A DNA stretch of 64,000 nucleotides from Miniphocaeibacter massiliensis (GCF_900232905.1 NZ_OCTQ01000001.1:124001-188000); one strand, 5' to 3'. Positions 7,834 to 17,477 are shown, counted from the first letter of the stretch. The notes: generated from the letters alone by a model not told the origin. Made by a program: numbers and translations.

Positions 7834-8634
7834 ATGTTTAAAAAGAAATATTTATTAATTTTTTCAATGCTTTTAGCATTATTGTTGACATTTACAGCGT
7901 GCAATAAAAATACTAAAGAAACAGAAGTAAATAAAACTGAAGAGTCTAAGGAAACGGTTAAATTAACAGTAGCGGCAGCAGCTAGTTTGACAGAGTCATT
8001 CAATGAAATGAAACCTTTATTATTAGAAAAAGGTTTAGATATTGATTTTACATATGGAGCTAGTGGTACTTTGCAAAAACAAATAGAAGAAGGAGCTGGC
8101 ATAGATGCTTTTATTTCAGCTAGTACTAAAAACATGAACAAACTAGTAGAAGGAAATTTTGTAAAGAAAAATAACGTTAAAACAATAGTAAAAAATGCGT
8201 TAGTTTTAATTGTTCCAGATGACAATAAAGAAATTAAAAATATAGAAGGTTTAGTTGAAGTAAAAGGGAAAATTTCTATTGGAGAACCAGAAGTCGTACC
8301 AGCAGGACAGTATGCTAAAGAAGCTTTAATAAATTATGGATTATGGGATAAATTAAATGAAAAATTTGTTTATGGTAAAGATGTAAAATCTGTATTATCA
8401 TATGTAAGTACTGGTGAGGTAGATGCAGGGTTTGTGTATAAAAGCGATACGACAGGAGTAGAGAAAATAAAGATAGTAGAAGAAGTAAATCCGAGTAAGT
8501 ACACAGAAGTAATTTATCCAGGTGCTGTTATTGAAGAAAGTAAAGAAAAAGACGCAGCACAAAGTTTCATAGATTATTTATCAACAGATGAAGCTAAACA
8601 AATATTAGAAAAATATGGTTTTGTTGTAAAATAA
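7834..8634 (+). CDS. modA: molybdate ABC transporter substrate-binding lipoprotein
   Basis: 266 aa. Signal peptide with lipobox FTAC, lipidated at Cys23, then a periplasmic-type type II binding protein. The first strand reads AAAASLTESFNEM, the classical ModA opening, followed by YGASGTLQKQIEEGA and GEPEVVPAGQYAKEAL, segments that line the oxyanion pocket. It captures molybdate (or tungstate) outside the membrane and passes it to ModB. First gene of modABC; stop and next start overlap by one base. The leader AGAAAGGGTGAT gives a strong ribosome site. Confidence 0.93.
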   Translation: MFKKKYLLIFSMLLALLLTFTACNKNTKETEVNKTEESKETVKLTVAAAASLTESFNEMKPLLLEKGLDIDFTYGASGTLQKQIEEGAGIDAFISASTKNMNKLVEGNFVKKNNVKTIVKNALVLIVPDDNKEIKNIEGLVEVKGKISIGEPEVVPAGQYAKEALINYGLWDKLNEKFVYGKDVKSVLSYVSTGEVDAGFVYKSDTTGVEKIKIVEEVNPSKYTEVIYPGAVIEESKEKDAAQSFIDYLSTDEAKQILEKYGFVVK

Positions 8635-9299
8635 TGGATATCTTAAATCCAATACTACTATCTTTTAGAGTTGCAATTATATCTACTATTATAACTTTAA
8701 TTTTGGGACTATTTTTTGCATATATATTTGTAAAATATAAATTTCCATTTAAGGATGCTATTGAAGTAATATTTACATTGCCAATGACATTACCTCCAAC
8801 AATAGTTGGGTATTTATTATTGATATTATTTGGGAGAAGAGGACCAATAGGAATATTTTTACAAGATACTTTTGGCATGTCTATAATATTCACATGGATT
8901 GCAGCTTGTATAGCTTCTACGGTAGTCTCATTTCCATTAATGTATCAAAGCATAAAATCAGCTTTCCAAAGTGTTGATCCAGTTTATGAAAAAGCAGCCA
9001 AAACACTTGGAGCATCCAGTTTAAAAATATTTTTTAAAGTTATGGTTCCATTATCATTACCAGGTATTGTGAGTGGAGTTGTATTGGCATTTTCAAGAGC
9101 TTTAGGAGAATTTGGTGCAACTTTAATGGTAGCAGGAAATATTCCAGGAAAAACGGAAACAATTCCACTTGCTATATATTATGCAGTAGAAACCAGCAAT
9201 AAGGACAAAGCAAATATATTAATGGGTATAGTTATAATATTTAGTTTTGTTAATATATATTTTTTGAATAAATGGTTAAAGAAAAAGAGGATTAATTGA
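8634..9299 (+). CDS. modB: molybdate ABC transporter permease
   Basis: 221 aa integral membrane protein with about five to six hydrophobic spans. The EAA-loop region YEKAAKTLGASSLKIFFKVMVPLSLPG contacts the ATPase, and EFGATLMVAGNIPGKT is highly typical of ModB/CysT-type permeases. It forms the membrane channel of the ModABC importer. Length is normal for ModB. Coupled to modA by a TAATG overlap and to modC by a TGATG overlap. Confidence 0.93.
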   Translation: MDILNPILLSFRVAIISTIITLILGLFFAYIFVKYKFPFKDAIEVIFTLPMTLPPTIVGYLLLILFGRRGPIGIFLQDTFGMSIIFTWIAACIASTVVSFPLMYQSIKSAFQSVDPVYEKAAKTLGASSLKIFFKVMVPLSLPGIVSGVVLAFSRALGEFGATLMVAGNIPGKTETIPLAIYYAVETSNKDKANILMGIVIIFSFVNIYFLNKWLKKKRIN

Positions 9300-9925
9300 T
9301 GAGTAGATTAATTGTAGATTTTACAAAAAAGTTGAATCATTTTAACTTAGACATGAATTTTGAAGTTGATGATGAAATACTTGTATTACAGGGGAATTCA
9401 GGCTCTGGAAAAACTACAACTCTAAATATAATTTCTGGATTAATGAAATCAGAACGAGGATATATTTTATTAAATAATAAGGTAGTAGTAGATACAGAAA
9501 AAAAAGTATTTGTTAAAGTAAGAGATAGAAAAATAGGATATGTTTTTCAAGATTTTGCTCTTTTTCCAAATATGAATGTAGAAAAAAATATAAAATTTTC
9601 TATTGAAAATGAAGAAATATATAAAGAGATTATAGAATTATTAAAAATAGAACATTTATTAAAATCTTATCCATCAGAGATTTCTGGAGGAGAAAAGCAA
9701 AGAGTAGCTCTTGCTAGAACCTTAGTAACAAATCCAGAAGTATTGCTTCTAGATGAACCATTTTCAGCATTGGATAGTAATTTAAAAAATGAATTATATG
9801 ATGAATTTAGAAATATAATAAAGGGATTGAATATACCTACAATATTAATAACACATAATGAAAAAGAAGCCGAAATATTAGGAGATAGACTTCTTCATAT
9901 AGAAAAAGGAGAAATAAGAAACTAG
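9299..9925 (+). CDS. modC: molybdate ABC transporter ATP-binding protein, short form
   Basis: 208 aa from ATG at 9299; a TTG three bases earlier is also possible but the GAGGA site is better spaced for the ATG. Walker A GNSGSGKTT, Q-loop YVFQDFALFP, signature SGGEKQRVALARTL, Walker B VLLLDEPFSALD and switch His in ITHNEKEA are all intact. It drives molybdate import with ModB. Full ModC proteins are about 350 aa with a C-terminal molbindin/TOBE domain; this one ends after the nucleotide-binding domain, so molybdate feedback through TOBE is absent. A terminator follows directly. Confidence 0.92.
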   Translation: MSRLIVDFTKKLNHFNLDMNFEVDDEILVLQGNSGSGKTTTLNIISGLMKSERGYILLNNKVVVDTEKKVFVKVRDRKIGYVFQDFALFPNMNVEKNIKFSIENEEIYKEIIELLKIEHLLKSYPSEISGGEKQRVALARTLVTNPEVLLLDEPFSALDSNLKNELYDEFRNIIKGLNIPTILITHNEKEAEILGDRLLHIEKGEIRN

Positions 9926-9958
9926 ATGATTTACAAGCAATCTAGTTTCTTATTTTTT
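9918..9958 (+). terminator. terminator of modABC
   Basis: GAAACTAGAT (9918-9927) pairs with ATCTAGTTTC (9940-9949), followed by TTATTTTTT. Confidence 0.85.
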
Positions 9959-10006
9959 ACATAATATTAACAAAGATAAGGTATAATGTAAGTTGGAGGG
10001 TACAAA

Positions 10007-12133
10007 ATGAAAATAAAAACAATAATTTTAGAATATTTAAGTAGTGAAGATTATAAATCTATGACCAAAGAAGAATTGGCACTACATTTTGATATAGATA
10101 TAAAAGAATATAGAACCTTTTTTAATATACTTAAAGAATTGGAAAAGAGTGGAGATATAATTAGAACTAAAAAAGAGAAATATACGACATCAAATGCTGC
10201 AAGTGTATATAAAGGAGTTCTACAAGGAAATAAAGTTGGTTTTGCATATTTTATAGAAGAAAATAAAAATATAAATGATGTATATATAGGAAAAGAATTG
10301 CTAAATGGTGCAAAACACAAAGATATAGTGTTAATAAAAATTATTAAAGATGCGACTGATACCAAAAGTGCAGAGGGAGAAGTTGTCAAGATAGTAGAAA
10401 AAGGTAGTGCTACTGTAGTAGGAACGTTTAAGTCTTCAAAAAATTTTGGATTTGTTATACCAGATGACTCAAAATATGGGTTCGATGTATTTATATCTAA
10501 AGGAGATAAAAATGGAGCAAAAGATAATGATAAAGTTTTAGTGAAATTGAAAGACTTAAGAAGTAATGGTAAAAATCCAGAAGGTGTAGTTTTATCTATA
10601 ATAGGTAATAAAAATCAAAAAGGTGTTGATATTTCAAGTATAGCCGTTGAATTTGGACTTCCATATGAATTCTCTAAAAAAATAATAGAAAAAGCAGAAA
10701 CTATTGGTCAAAAGGTGAAAATTGAAGATATAAAAACTAGAAAAGACTTTAGAGATTTGTTTACAGTTACTATAGATGGCGAAGATGCTAAAGATTTTGA
10801 TGATGCAATATCAATAGAAAGAGATGGAGAAGATTATATTTTATATGTTCATATAGCTGATGTTGCACACTATGTTCCAAAAGGATCTGCTATGGATAAA
10901 GAAGCATATAGAAGAGGAAATTCCGTTTATTTATTAGACAGAGTTATTCCAATGTTACCAAAAGAATTATCGAATGGTATTTGTAGTTTAAATCCAAATG
11001 AAGATAGATTAAGTATTACTACAAGAATGGTAATTAATAAAAAGGGAAAAGTAAAAGATTATAAATTTTACGAATCAGTAATAAATTCAGATTACAGATT
11101 AGTATATACAAATGTTTCAGATATTTTAGAGGGAAAGAATGATGTATATAATAATTCTAAGTTAAATGAGAAATTAAAAACTATGGAAGAGTTATTTGAA
11201 ATATTACATCTAAAGAGAAAAACTAGAGGAAGTATAGATTTTAATTTTATTGAACCAAAAATAATTTTAGATACAAATGGTAAAGCGGTAGACGTAGTAA
11301 AAGAGGAAAGAAGAGTAGCTAATAGAATAATAGAAGAATTTATGTTGGTTACAAACGAGACAGTAGGAAGTCATTTTGGATTTATGGAAGAACCATTTAT
11401 ATATAGAGTTCACATTGAGCCAGTAAAAGAAAAAGTAGAGAATTTTATAAATATAATCAAAAAATTTGGTTATATTGTAAAAGGGAAAGAATTACATTCT
11501 AAAGATTTTCAAAAAATTTTAGATGAAGTAAAAGATAAACCAGAAGAAATGTTAGTATCGACTTTATTACTTAGAAGTCTTACAAAAGCAGAGTATAGTA
11601 GAGAACCTGAAATACATTTTGGACTAGCGAGTATGTTTTATTCTCATTTTACATCTCCAATTAGAAGATATCCAGACTTATTTATTCATAGAATATTAAA
11701 AAATTGGATACATGGAAGACCGAATACTAAAAATATGAAATCATATTTAGAAATGATAGATGAAACAGCTTATCATTGTTCAACAACAGAAAGAAGAGCA
11801 GAAGATGCAGAACGTGAAGTAATAGATATGAAAATGGCAGAATATATGGAACAACATATAGGAGATGTCTTTAGTGGAATTATTTCTTCTTTAACTAATT
11901 TTGGGATATTTGTACAACTGGACAATGGTATAGAAGGTTTAGTACAATTTAACCAGATGGATGATGACTATTATAATTTTGATGAAGAAGCTTATATAGT
12001 AGTTGGAGAGAGAAGAGAGAAAATATATAGTCTAGGTCAAAAAGTAAAAGTAAAAGTATTAGATGCAAGTAGTAGTAGAAGACAAATAGACTTTAAATTT
12101 GTAAATGGTGATAATAATGGCGAAAGAAAATAG
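10007..12133 (+). CDS. rnr: ribonuclease R
   Basis: 708 aa 3'-5' exoribonuclease that degrades structured RNA and, with SmpB/tmRNA, non-stop mRNA. N-terminal winged-helix and cold-shock domains (residues 1-230), the RNB catalytic domain with [12 protein letters not shown] holding the metal-binding aspartates near residue 255-266, and a C-terminal S1 domain starting around [19 protein letters not shown]. Family RNase R is 700-800 aa, so this is complete. ATG preceded by TTGGAGG. It overlaps smpB by 17 nt, a common Firmicute arrangement. Confidence 0.95.
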   Translation: MKIKTIILEYLSSEDYKSMTKEELALHFDIDIKEYRTFFNILKELEKSGDIIRTKKEKYTTSNAASVYKGVLQGNKVGFAYFIEENKNINDVYIGKELLNGAKHKDIVLIKIIKDATDTKSAEGEVVKIVEKGSATVVGTFKSSKNFGFVIPDDSKYGFDVFISKGDKNGAKDNDKVLVKLKDLRSNGKNPEGVVLSIIGNKNQKGVDISSIAVEFGLPYEFSKKIIEKAETIGQKVKIEDIKTRKDFRDLFTVTIDGEDAKDFDDAISIERDGEDYILYVHIADVAHYVPKGSAMDKEAYRRGNSVYLLDRVIPMLPKELSNGICSLNPNEDRLSITTRMVINKKGKVKDYKFYESVINSDYRLVYTNVSDILEGKNDVYNNSKLNEKLKTMEELFEILHLKRKTRGSIDFNFIEPKIILDTNGKAVDVVKEERRVANRIIEEFMLVTNETVGSHFGFMEEPFIYRVHIEPVKEKVENFINIIKKFGYIVKGKELHSKDFQKILDEVKDKPEEMLVSTLLLRSLTKAEYSREPEIHFGLASMFYSHFTSPIRRYPDLFIHRILKNWIHGRPNTKNMKSYLEMIDETAYHCSTTERRAEDAEREVIDMKMAEYMEQHIGDVFSGIISSLTNFGIFVQLDNGIEGLVQFNQMDDDYYNFDEEAYIVVGERREKIYSLGQKVKVKVLDASSSRRQIDFKFVNGDNNGERK

Positions 12134-12578
12134 AAAGATAATAGCAAATAATAAAAAAGCTAGACATGAATACTTTATAGAAGAAAGTTATGAAGTAGGT
12201 ATAGTGTTAAAAGGGACAGAAGTAAAATCTATTAGGCAAGGTAAAGTTTCTATTAAAGAAAGTTTCTGCCAAATTAGGAATGGAGAACTTTTTATATATA
12301 ATATGCATATAACCCCATATGATCATGGAAACAGATATAATGTAGATCCTATAAGAACAAGAAAATTATTACTACACAGAAAACAGATAAATAAACTAAT
12401 TGGTGCTACCAAAGAAAAAGGATATACAATAGTTCCTTTGAATATATATTTGAAAGAAGGTCTAATAAAAATGGAGATAGCACTTGGGAAAGGTAAAAAA
12501 TTATATGATAAAAGAGATACAATAGCAAAAAGAGATGCAGATAGAAAAATACAAAGAGCAGTTAAAGAAAGGTATTAA
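12117..12578 (+). CDS. smpB: SsrA-binding protein SmpB
   Basis: 153 aa from ATG at 12117, chosen because the family begins [19 protein letters not shown]-like; an upstream in-frame start at 12105 would add residues unlike SmpB. SmpB binds tmRNA and brings it to stalled ribosomes for trans-translation. The core [19 protein letters not shown] and the basic C-terminal tail [22 protein letters not shown] are present. Starts inside the end of rnr. The tmRNA gene itself is not recognisable in the window. Confidence 0.95.
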   Translation: MAKENRKIIANNKKARHEYFIEESYEVGIVLKGTEVKSIRQGKVSIKESFCQIRNGELFIYNMHITPYDHGNRYNVDPIRTRKLLLHRKQINKLIGATKEKGYTIVPLNIYLKEGLIKMEIALGKGKKLYDKRDTIAKRDADRKIQRAVKERY

Positions 12579-12607
12579 AAGACATTCTAGCAAAGAATGT
12601 CTTTTTT
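12577..12607. terminator. bidirectional terminator, smpB / HxlR gene
   Basis: AAAAGACATTCT (12577-12588) pairs with AGAATGTCTTTT (12594-12605), followed by T-rich sequence; the reverse strand also ends in a T-run. Confidence 0.85.
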
Positions 12608-12928
12608 ATTTATAAATATCTTTTTATAATTGTTACCCCAGTCTGTCATTGCATTTAAAACGGATTGAAGACTATATCCAGTTTCTGTCAATGTGTACTC
12701 AACTCTAGGAGGAACTTCGGCATATACTTTTCTTGTGAGTAATCCTGTTTCTTCCATTGAGCGCAAGTTTGAAGTTAAAACTTTTTGAGAAATACTTCCT
12801 ATAGATTTTTTTAATTCACCAAAACGTTTAGTTCCTTCTAGTAAATCTCTTATAATTAATACCTTCCATTTGTCACTTATTAACATTAAAGTCATTTCAA
12901 CTGGGCAATCAGGTAAATTTTCTATCAT
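12587..12928 (-). CDS. HxlR-family winged-helix transcription regulator
   Basis: 113 aa from the ATG at 12928, which lies 5 nt after GGAGG; the upstream ATG at 12940 belongs to the leader that contains this site. Typical HxlR features: CPVEMTLMLISDKWKVLIIRDLLEG, RFGELKKSIGSISQKVLTSNLRSMEETGLL as recognition helix and wing, and a C-terminal dimer helix. HxlR proteins, including YodB and QsrR, often sense electrophiles or quinones through a Cys near the N-terminus; Cys7 here is a candidate. It is divergent from a NAD(P)-binding reductase gene, the usual target of such regulators. Confidence 0.9.
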   Translation of the reverse strand: MIENLPDCPVEMTLMLISDKWKVLIIRDLLEGTKRFGELKKSIGSISQKVLTSNLRSMEETGLLTRKVYAEVPPRVEYTLTETGYSLQSVLNAMTDWGNNYKKIFINKKDILC

Positions 12929-12946
12929 AAAAACCTCCATTTTACG

Positions 12947-13011
12947 AATAGTATCTAAAAAGTAACTATAAAACCTTTAAGTGCTTACTTTACAATAGAT
13001 ACTTTAAGTAA
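12947..13011. promoter_or_regulatory. paired repeats, candidate HxlR operator
   Basis: AATAG-TATC-N-AAAGTAA (12947-12965) and AATAGATACTTTAAGTAA (12994-13011) are near-direct copies 47 nt apart in the divergent intergenic region. They also contain the inverted pair AGTATCT (12950-12956) and AGATACT (12997-13003). The right copy lies inside the spacer of the reductase promoter; the left one lies just ahead of the regulator gene. This is where an autoregulating HxlR repressor would bind. Confidence 0.45.
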
Positions 13012-13017
13012 TATTAT
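12989..13017 (+). promoter_or_regulatory. promoter of the NAD(P)-binding reductase gene
   Basis: TTTACA (12989-12994), 17-nt spacer, TATTAT (13012-13017); a TATAAT at 13015-13020 is an alternative -10. The right repeat of the candidate operator fills the spacer. Confidence 0.55.
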
Positions 13018-13070
13018 AATATTGAAAAGATAATTTATCAAATTCATATAAATAATTAAGGAGGAATACA

Positions 13071-13700
13071 ATGAAAATAGCAGTTATAGGAGCAAATGGA
13101 AAACAAGGTAGTTTAATAGTAAAAGAAGCAGTAGAAAGAGGTTTAGATGTTACCGCTATTGTACGTGGAGAAAATAAATCTGAAGCAAGCAAAGTTATAA
13201 AAAAAGATCTTTTTGATTTAGAATTTTCAGATTTAAAAGATTTTGATGTAGTAATAGATGCTTTTGGAGCTTGGACTCCAGAAACTTTACCATTACATGT
13301 TACATCATTAAGACATTTGGCAGATATATTAAGTGGAAAAGAAACTAGGTTACTAGTTGTAGGAGGAGCTGGAAGTTTATATACAAATAAAGAACATACT
13401 ATGCAGTTAATGGATGGCGATGATTTTCCAGATGGTTTTAAACCATTAGCTTCTAATATGGGTAAGTCATTAGAAGAACTTAGAACTAGAGATGATGTAA
13501 ATTGGACATACATTAGTCCAGCAGCAGATTTTCAAGCAGATGGCGAAAAAACAGGAGAATATATTTTATCAGGAGAAGAGTTTACTTTAAATGATAGGGG
13601 AGAAAGTGCCATAAGCTATGCAGACTATGCAATAGCAATGGTAGACGAAGCTACTAAAGGAAATAACATAAGAAAAAGAATTTCAGTTTTAGGTAAATAA
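13071..13700 (+). CDS. NAD(P)-binding SDR/NmrA-like protein
   Basis: 209 aa Rossmann-fold protein of the atypical SDR group (YwnB/NmrA-like). The nucleotide-binding motif VIGANGKQGSLIVKEA is at residues 5-20, followed by FDVVIDAFGAWTPET, VVGGAGSLYTN and the WTYISPAADF segment typical of the group. Substrate unknown; members act as quinone or flavin reductases or as redox sensors. ATG follows AAGGAGG. Divergently paired with the HxlR regulator, so regulation by electrophilic stress is a reasonable guess. Confidence 0.85.
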   Translation: MKIAVIGANGKQGSLIVKEAVERGLDVTAIVRGENKSEASKVIKKDLFDLEFSDLKDFDVVIDAFGAWTPETLPLHVTSLRHLADILSGKETRLLVVGGAGSLYTNKEHTMQLMDGDDFPDGFKPLASNMGKSLEELRTRDDVNWTYISPAADFQADGEKTGEYILSGEEFTLNDRGESAISYADYAIAMVDEATKGNNIRKRISVLGK

Positions 13701-13740
13701 AGTAAAAAAGACATTTCATTTGAAATGTCTTTTTTACTTT
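13699..13740. terminator. bidirectional terminator between convergent genes
   Basis: Twenty-base arm beginning AAAGTAAAAAAGACATT pairs with its exact complement across a 2-nt loop; T-tracts lie within both outer arms. It serves the reductase gene and the convergent lipoprotein gene. Confidence 0.85.
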
Positions 13741-14183
13741 ATTTTATTTAGTTCTATGGTTTCAGAATCATTTATTATTAGAGTTAATTTATTTCTTTTA
13801 GTAGAGGGGGAAGGTATTAAGGATAAATATGGACTTGAATAGACTTCGTTTGTGTCTAAGGTAAATATTTCTATATTCCCTTCATGACTTGCAGCATCAT
13901 CACCAATATGATATTTAAAACTATCATTATAAGGTTTGCCTTTGTTTATTAAATATAATTCTCCATAATCATCTTCTACTTTAAATTCGTCTTTAATAAG
14001 AAAATAATGAGTGTATATAGCTTTCCAATTTTTATTTTCCCCTTCGTAAAGTACTATTTTTTTCCTTTCTTTAGGCCAACTATCCAAATTATCTGAAGTT
14101 TCAGTTATTGTAGTAGAAGTATTGCAAGAAACCAAGTACAAAGAAATTAACAATACAATTAAAATATTTAAGCATTTTTTCAT
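13734..14183 (-). CDS. predicted lipoprotein, unknown function
   Basis: 149 aa from the ATG at 14183, chosen because GGAGG stands 7 nt before it and a signal peptide begins there; the longer frame to 14246 adds residues ahead of the signal. Signal peptide with lipobox LVSC, lipidated at Cys20. The mature part is a small domain with alternating strand-like segments (RKKIVLYEGENKNWKAIYT, KYHIGDDAASHEGNIEIF) and no motif I recognise. The stop sits in the shared terminator with the reductase gene. Confidence 0.75.
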   Translation of the reverse strand: MKKCLNILIVLLISLYLVSCNTSTTITETSDNLDSWPKERKKIVLYEGENKNWKAIYTHYFLIKDEFKVEDDYGELYLINKGKPYNDSFKYHIGDDAASHEGNIEIFTLDTNEVYSSPYLSLIPSPSTKRNKLTLIINDSETIELNKIK

Positions 14184-14324
14184 AGTAAACCTCCATTTAG
14201 AGTTGTAAATACAAGAAATTACTTCTTTATTAATTAATACAACCAAGACAGGGAATTTGTTACAAAAAATATAAAATAATTGAAATATTAGTAATTCATT
14301 AAATTTTCTTAATAATAATATTAG

Positions 14325-14696
14325 ATATATTTAATAAATAAATGTAAAGACAATATTTTTCTAACTATACCACTAATTGTTATATTTAGCTTGTTAGCAT
14401 ATTATTTTAAATTAGATGGTGGGTATTATGGAATAGTACTAATGTCTATTTTTTACTTTTTTAGAGATACGAAAATTACTAAGTATTTTTTATCTATTGA
14501 GTGGATATTTATTGCTGGATTTTGCGAATTCGACATAAATTTTATAATAGCATCAATTAGTATTATATTAATATATTTTTATAATGGTCAAAAAGGGAAA
14601 AATATTAAATGGTTATTTTATGCTTTTTATCCATTGCATTTAATAATATTATTTCTAATAAGTAAATTTTTAGTAATACCGATTTTTATGAATTAG
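14325..14696 (+). pseudogene. TraX-family remnant, N-terminal part lost
   Basis: The readable frame from 14391 gives about 101 aa matching the C-terminal third of TraX-family membrane proteins: DGGYYGIVLMSIFYFFRD, then IYFYNGQKGKN and FYAFYPLHLIILF. The same frame continues upstream to an in-frame TAG at 14322-14324 and still looks like TraX (IFLTIPLIVIFSLL), yet it contains no ATG and no ribosome site. TraX proteins are about 220-240 aa. The front half is gone, so this is best read as a decayed gene. It is followed by a good terminator, presumably the original one. Confidence 0.7.
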
Positions 14697-14704
14697 ATTA
14701 AATG

Positions 14705-14733
14705 AAAAGAGATTGATAAGTCAATCTCTTTTA
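14705..14733. terminator. bidirectional terminator, TraX remnant / RqcH
   Basis: AAAAGAGATTGA (14705-14716) pairs with TCAATCTCTTTT (14721-14732); the stem ends in the stop codon region of the convergent RqcH gene. Confidence 0.8.
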
Positions 14734-16476
14734 TAGTTTTTTTAAATTTTCTATATTGAATTCTTTTAAATTAATCATTTTTGTTTCATAATTATCGTAA
14801 TAAACCATACCTGGTTTTGAGCCTTTTGATTTTTTTACGTTTTTTCTTTCAGTATAGTCAACTAAAACATATTCTTGCTCAGCCTCACTACTATAATATG
14901 CAGCAAGACAACAAGCATCAAAGATGTCTTCTTCAGAAATATTATTATTTCTAAGTATTACATGAGATCCAGGAACATCTTTTGCATGTATAAAATAATC
15001 ATCTCTATTAGAAAATTTCAATGTTAAGTAATCATTTTGGGTATTGTTTTTGCCAACATAAATATCTAAGCCGTTTCTACTTAAATAGTGTAAAGGTACA
15101 GAGGGCTTGTTCTTTATTTTGCTCTTAGATCTTTTTCTAATATAGTGACCTTTTTCTAACTCTAATCTTATTTCATCAACTTCATTGCTTGAACTTACAT
15201 GTTTTAATGTACTTGAGATTTGAAGTAAATAGTTTATTTCAGATTCAACTTCTGGAATTTGAGTATCTAATAATTTACTAGAAGTTTTTAATTTACTATA
15301 TTTTTTATAATAGTATTGTGCATTCTCCCAAGAGCTTTTTGTTTCGTCAAGTTCTATTTCAATAGTATTCAATTCAGGATCATAAAAGTTTTGGGCAATC
15401 AATAATTTTTGTCCTTTTTTAATATAATTGCTATTAGCAGAAATTAAATCAGCCCAAATTTTATATTTTTCTCTATCTTTACTTAGGATTTTTTCTTTTT
15501 TTAATTTTTCTAGTTTATTTATATTTCTAGTCAAAGAATTTTTAACAGTTTTTTGTAAAACAGAAGTTTTTTGACTTACTTTATCTGAAGTAGAAGTTAA
15601 AGAATAAAACTCATCAACCATTGAAGATGTTGAAGAAAATACCTTAGTATTATTTCCCAAATGAGATAATTTTATGACATGAAAATCTAGTATTTTATTA
15701 GTATCTAAATCTTTGTATATTTCAGAATAGTATATATTATTTTTTATAAAACTAGAGATTTTTAAAAAGTTATCATCTATTCTTTCAAGCTCATCGATAT
15801 TCAAATCATTAGATTTAGTTTCAAAATCTACATTTGAAAGATAACAAACTTCTCTACTGACTTGTGGACTAAATCCTGTGTATTTTGTATAGAAAAGTCT
15901 AAACAGCTTAATAGGTTTTTCTAAATTTTTAATGATTGTACTAGGTAATATATCAGAATCTAAAATATTTATTTTATCATCTTTAATATATTCGTATTTT
16001 GTACCAGGCAGAACTTGTCTTATTCTACTCATATCCAATGTTATTCTTTTTATACTATCGAGGATTTTGTTATCACTTTTGTTGATAAGTATTATATTTG
16101 AATATTTTCCCATAAGTTCAATAACTAAAGTCTTAGTAATAGGATAGCCAAGTTCATCTAAAGTATCAATTTCAATTAATATAACTCTATCAAGAGAAAG
16201 TTGTTTTATAGATTTAATAATTCCTCCTTGTATGTGTTTCCTTAAAAACATACAAAAGTTAGGAGCTTGAATTGGATTTTCTCTATTTAAATTTGTTAGA
16301 TTTATTCTAGGATTATTGCTAGAAGCATCAATTAGCAATTTGTAATTTTTTTTATTATATATATTCAAAACTAGGCAATTTTTATCTGGTTGATTAACTT
16401 TATTTATTTTTCCATTAAGTATGGATTCATTAAGTTCCTCAATAATTGCTCTTGTAACTATGCCGTCAAAACTCAT
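14731..16476 (-). CDS. rqcH: Rqc2-type ribosome quality control factor RqcH (NFACT protein)
   Basis: 581 aa, once annotated as fibronectin-binding protein A. It binds split 50S subunits carrying stalled peptidyl-tRNA and adds alanine tails for degradation. NFACT-N opens MSFDGIVTRAIIEEL; Asp96-Arg97 match the position of the DR pair needed for tailing. A lysine-rich coiled coil spans about residues 290-420, and the NFACT-R domain shows DDYFIHAKDVPGSHVILRNN near residue 490. Full length for the family. Transcribed alone, divergent from the yicC-gmk operon. Confidence 0.93.
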   Translation of the reverse strand: MSFDGIVTRAIIEELNESILNGKINKVNQPDKNCLVLNIYNKKNYKLLIDASSNNPRINLTNLNRENPIQAPNFCMFLRKHIQGGIIKSIKQLSLDRVILIEIDTLDELGYPITKTLVIELMGKYSNIILINKSDNKILDSIKRITLDMSRIRQVLPGTKYEYIKDDKINILDSDILPSTIIKNLEKPIKLFRLFYTKYTGFSPQVSREVCYLSNVDFETKSNDLNIDELERIDDNFLKISSFIKNNIYYSEIYKDLDTNKILDFHVIKLSHLGNNTKVFSSTSSMVDEFYSLTSTSDKVSQKTSVLQKTVKNSLTRNINKLEKLKKEKILSKDREKYKIWADLISANSNYIKKGQKLLIAQNFYDPELNTIEIELDETKSSWENAQYYYKKYSKLKTSSKLLDTQIPEVESEINYLLQISSTLKHVSSSNEVDEIRLELEKGHYIRKRSKSKIKNKPSVPLHYLSRNGLDIYVGKNNTQNDYLTLKFSNRDDYFIHAKDVPGSHVILRNNNISEEDIFDACCLAAYYSSEAEQEYVLVDYTERKNVKKSKGSKPGMVYYDNYETKMINLKEFNIENLKKL

Positions 16477-16595
16477 ATTATCACCTTCTAAAAATTATTA
16501 TATCACAGAATATGTTAAGAAAATGTAATAAATCATTGATTTTAGTTGACAGGTGTAATACCATATAATAATTATAATATTTGAAGGAGAAGAGT

Positions 16596-17477
16596 ATGGC
16601 TTATTCTATGACGGGTTTCGGCAGAAGCGATGGAGAAAATGATAATTTTGAAATTACTGTTGAAATGAAGACTGTAAATAACAAATATTTAGATATACAG
16701 ATAAAGTCTCCATATTATTTTAATTATATGGAAGAAGATATAAAAAAGACAATAAGAAAATATCTAAATAGAGGCAGAGTAGATGTATTTATAAAATCTA
16801 CTAGGAAATTAGGGAATACTTCTAAAATAGTAGTAGATTATGAACTTGCGAAAATGATTAACAATTCTTTAAAAGATTTAAAGGATGATTTAGACATTGA
16901 AGAAAATGTTAAACTAAACCATATTTTAAAATATGATGGTGTCATTGAGCTTAAGCATGATGAACTTGACGAAGATATTACAAGAACATTTTTATTAGAA
17001 ATAATAGAAAATACTTGCAAAGAGTTAAGTGAAATGAGAAGTATTGAAGGAGAGAATTTAGTTAAAATAATATTAGAACAAACTAAAGAAATGAAAGATT
17101 TAGTAGTAAAAATTAAAAAAAGATCTCCTAAATTAGCAGAAAAGTATAGAGAAGATCTATATACGAAAATTCAAGATGTATTTCAAGAATTCGACAAATT
17201 AGCTGAAGAAAGAATAAATTTAGAAATTGCATTATTTGCAGAAAAGTCAGATATTACTGAAGAAATAGTTAGACTTAAATCTCATATAGAACAATTTGAA
17301 GATACTATAAAAAAATATATTCCGATAGGTAGAAAATTAGATTTTATAGTACAAGAGATGAATAGAGAAGTTAATACAATTAGTTCAAAATCAAATGATA
17401 CTGAACTAACAGAATATGCTATAGAATTAAAATCAATTATTGAAAAAATTAGAGAACAAATTCAGAATTTAGAATAG
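16596..17477 (+). CDS. yicC: YicC family endoribonuclease-like protein
   Basis: 293 aa from the ATG at 16596, which follows GAAGGAGAAGAGT; the family starts with the same SMTGFGR block seen here at residues 4-10. YicC proteins (YloC in Bacillus) have an N-terminal YicC domain and a C-terminal DUF1732 domain; the latter ends here with GRKLDFIVQEMNREVNTISSK, the family hallmark. Members of the family have endoribonuclease activity. First gene of the long operon; a TTGACA at 16546-16551 is the likely -35, with an unclear AT-rich -10. Confidence 0.92.
   Translation: MAYSMTGFGRSDGENDNFEITVEMKTVNNKYLDIQIKSPYYFNYMEEDIKKTIRKYLNRGRVDVFIKSTRKLGNTSKIVVDYELAKMINNSLKDLKDDLDIEENVKLNHILKYDGVIELKHDELDEDITRTFLLEIIENTCKELSEMRSIEGENLVKIILEQTKEMKDLVVKIKKRSPKLAEKYREDLYTKIQDVFQEFDKLAEERINLEIALFAEKSDITEEIVRLKSHIEQFEDTIKKYIPIGRKLDFIVQEMNREVNTISSKSNDTELTEYAIELKSIIEKIREQIQNLE

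Noticed and set aside
2831-7836. Shared string AGAAAGGGTGATTTAATG before ahpC and modA as a regulatory element
   Set aside because: It coincides with the ribosome-binding site and start codon at normal spacing; two copies of an optimal SD context need no special explanation.
14731-16476. Fibronectin-binding adhesin
   Set aside because: The older name FbpA is misleading; NFACT-N, the DR pair and NFACT-R identify RqcH, a cytoplasmic ribosome quality control factor.
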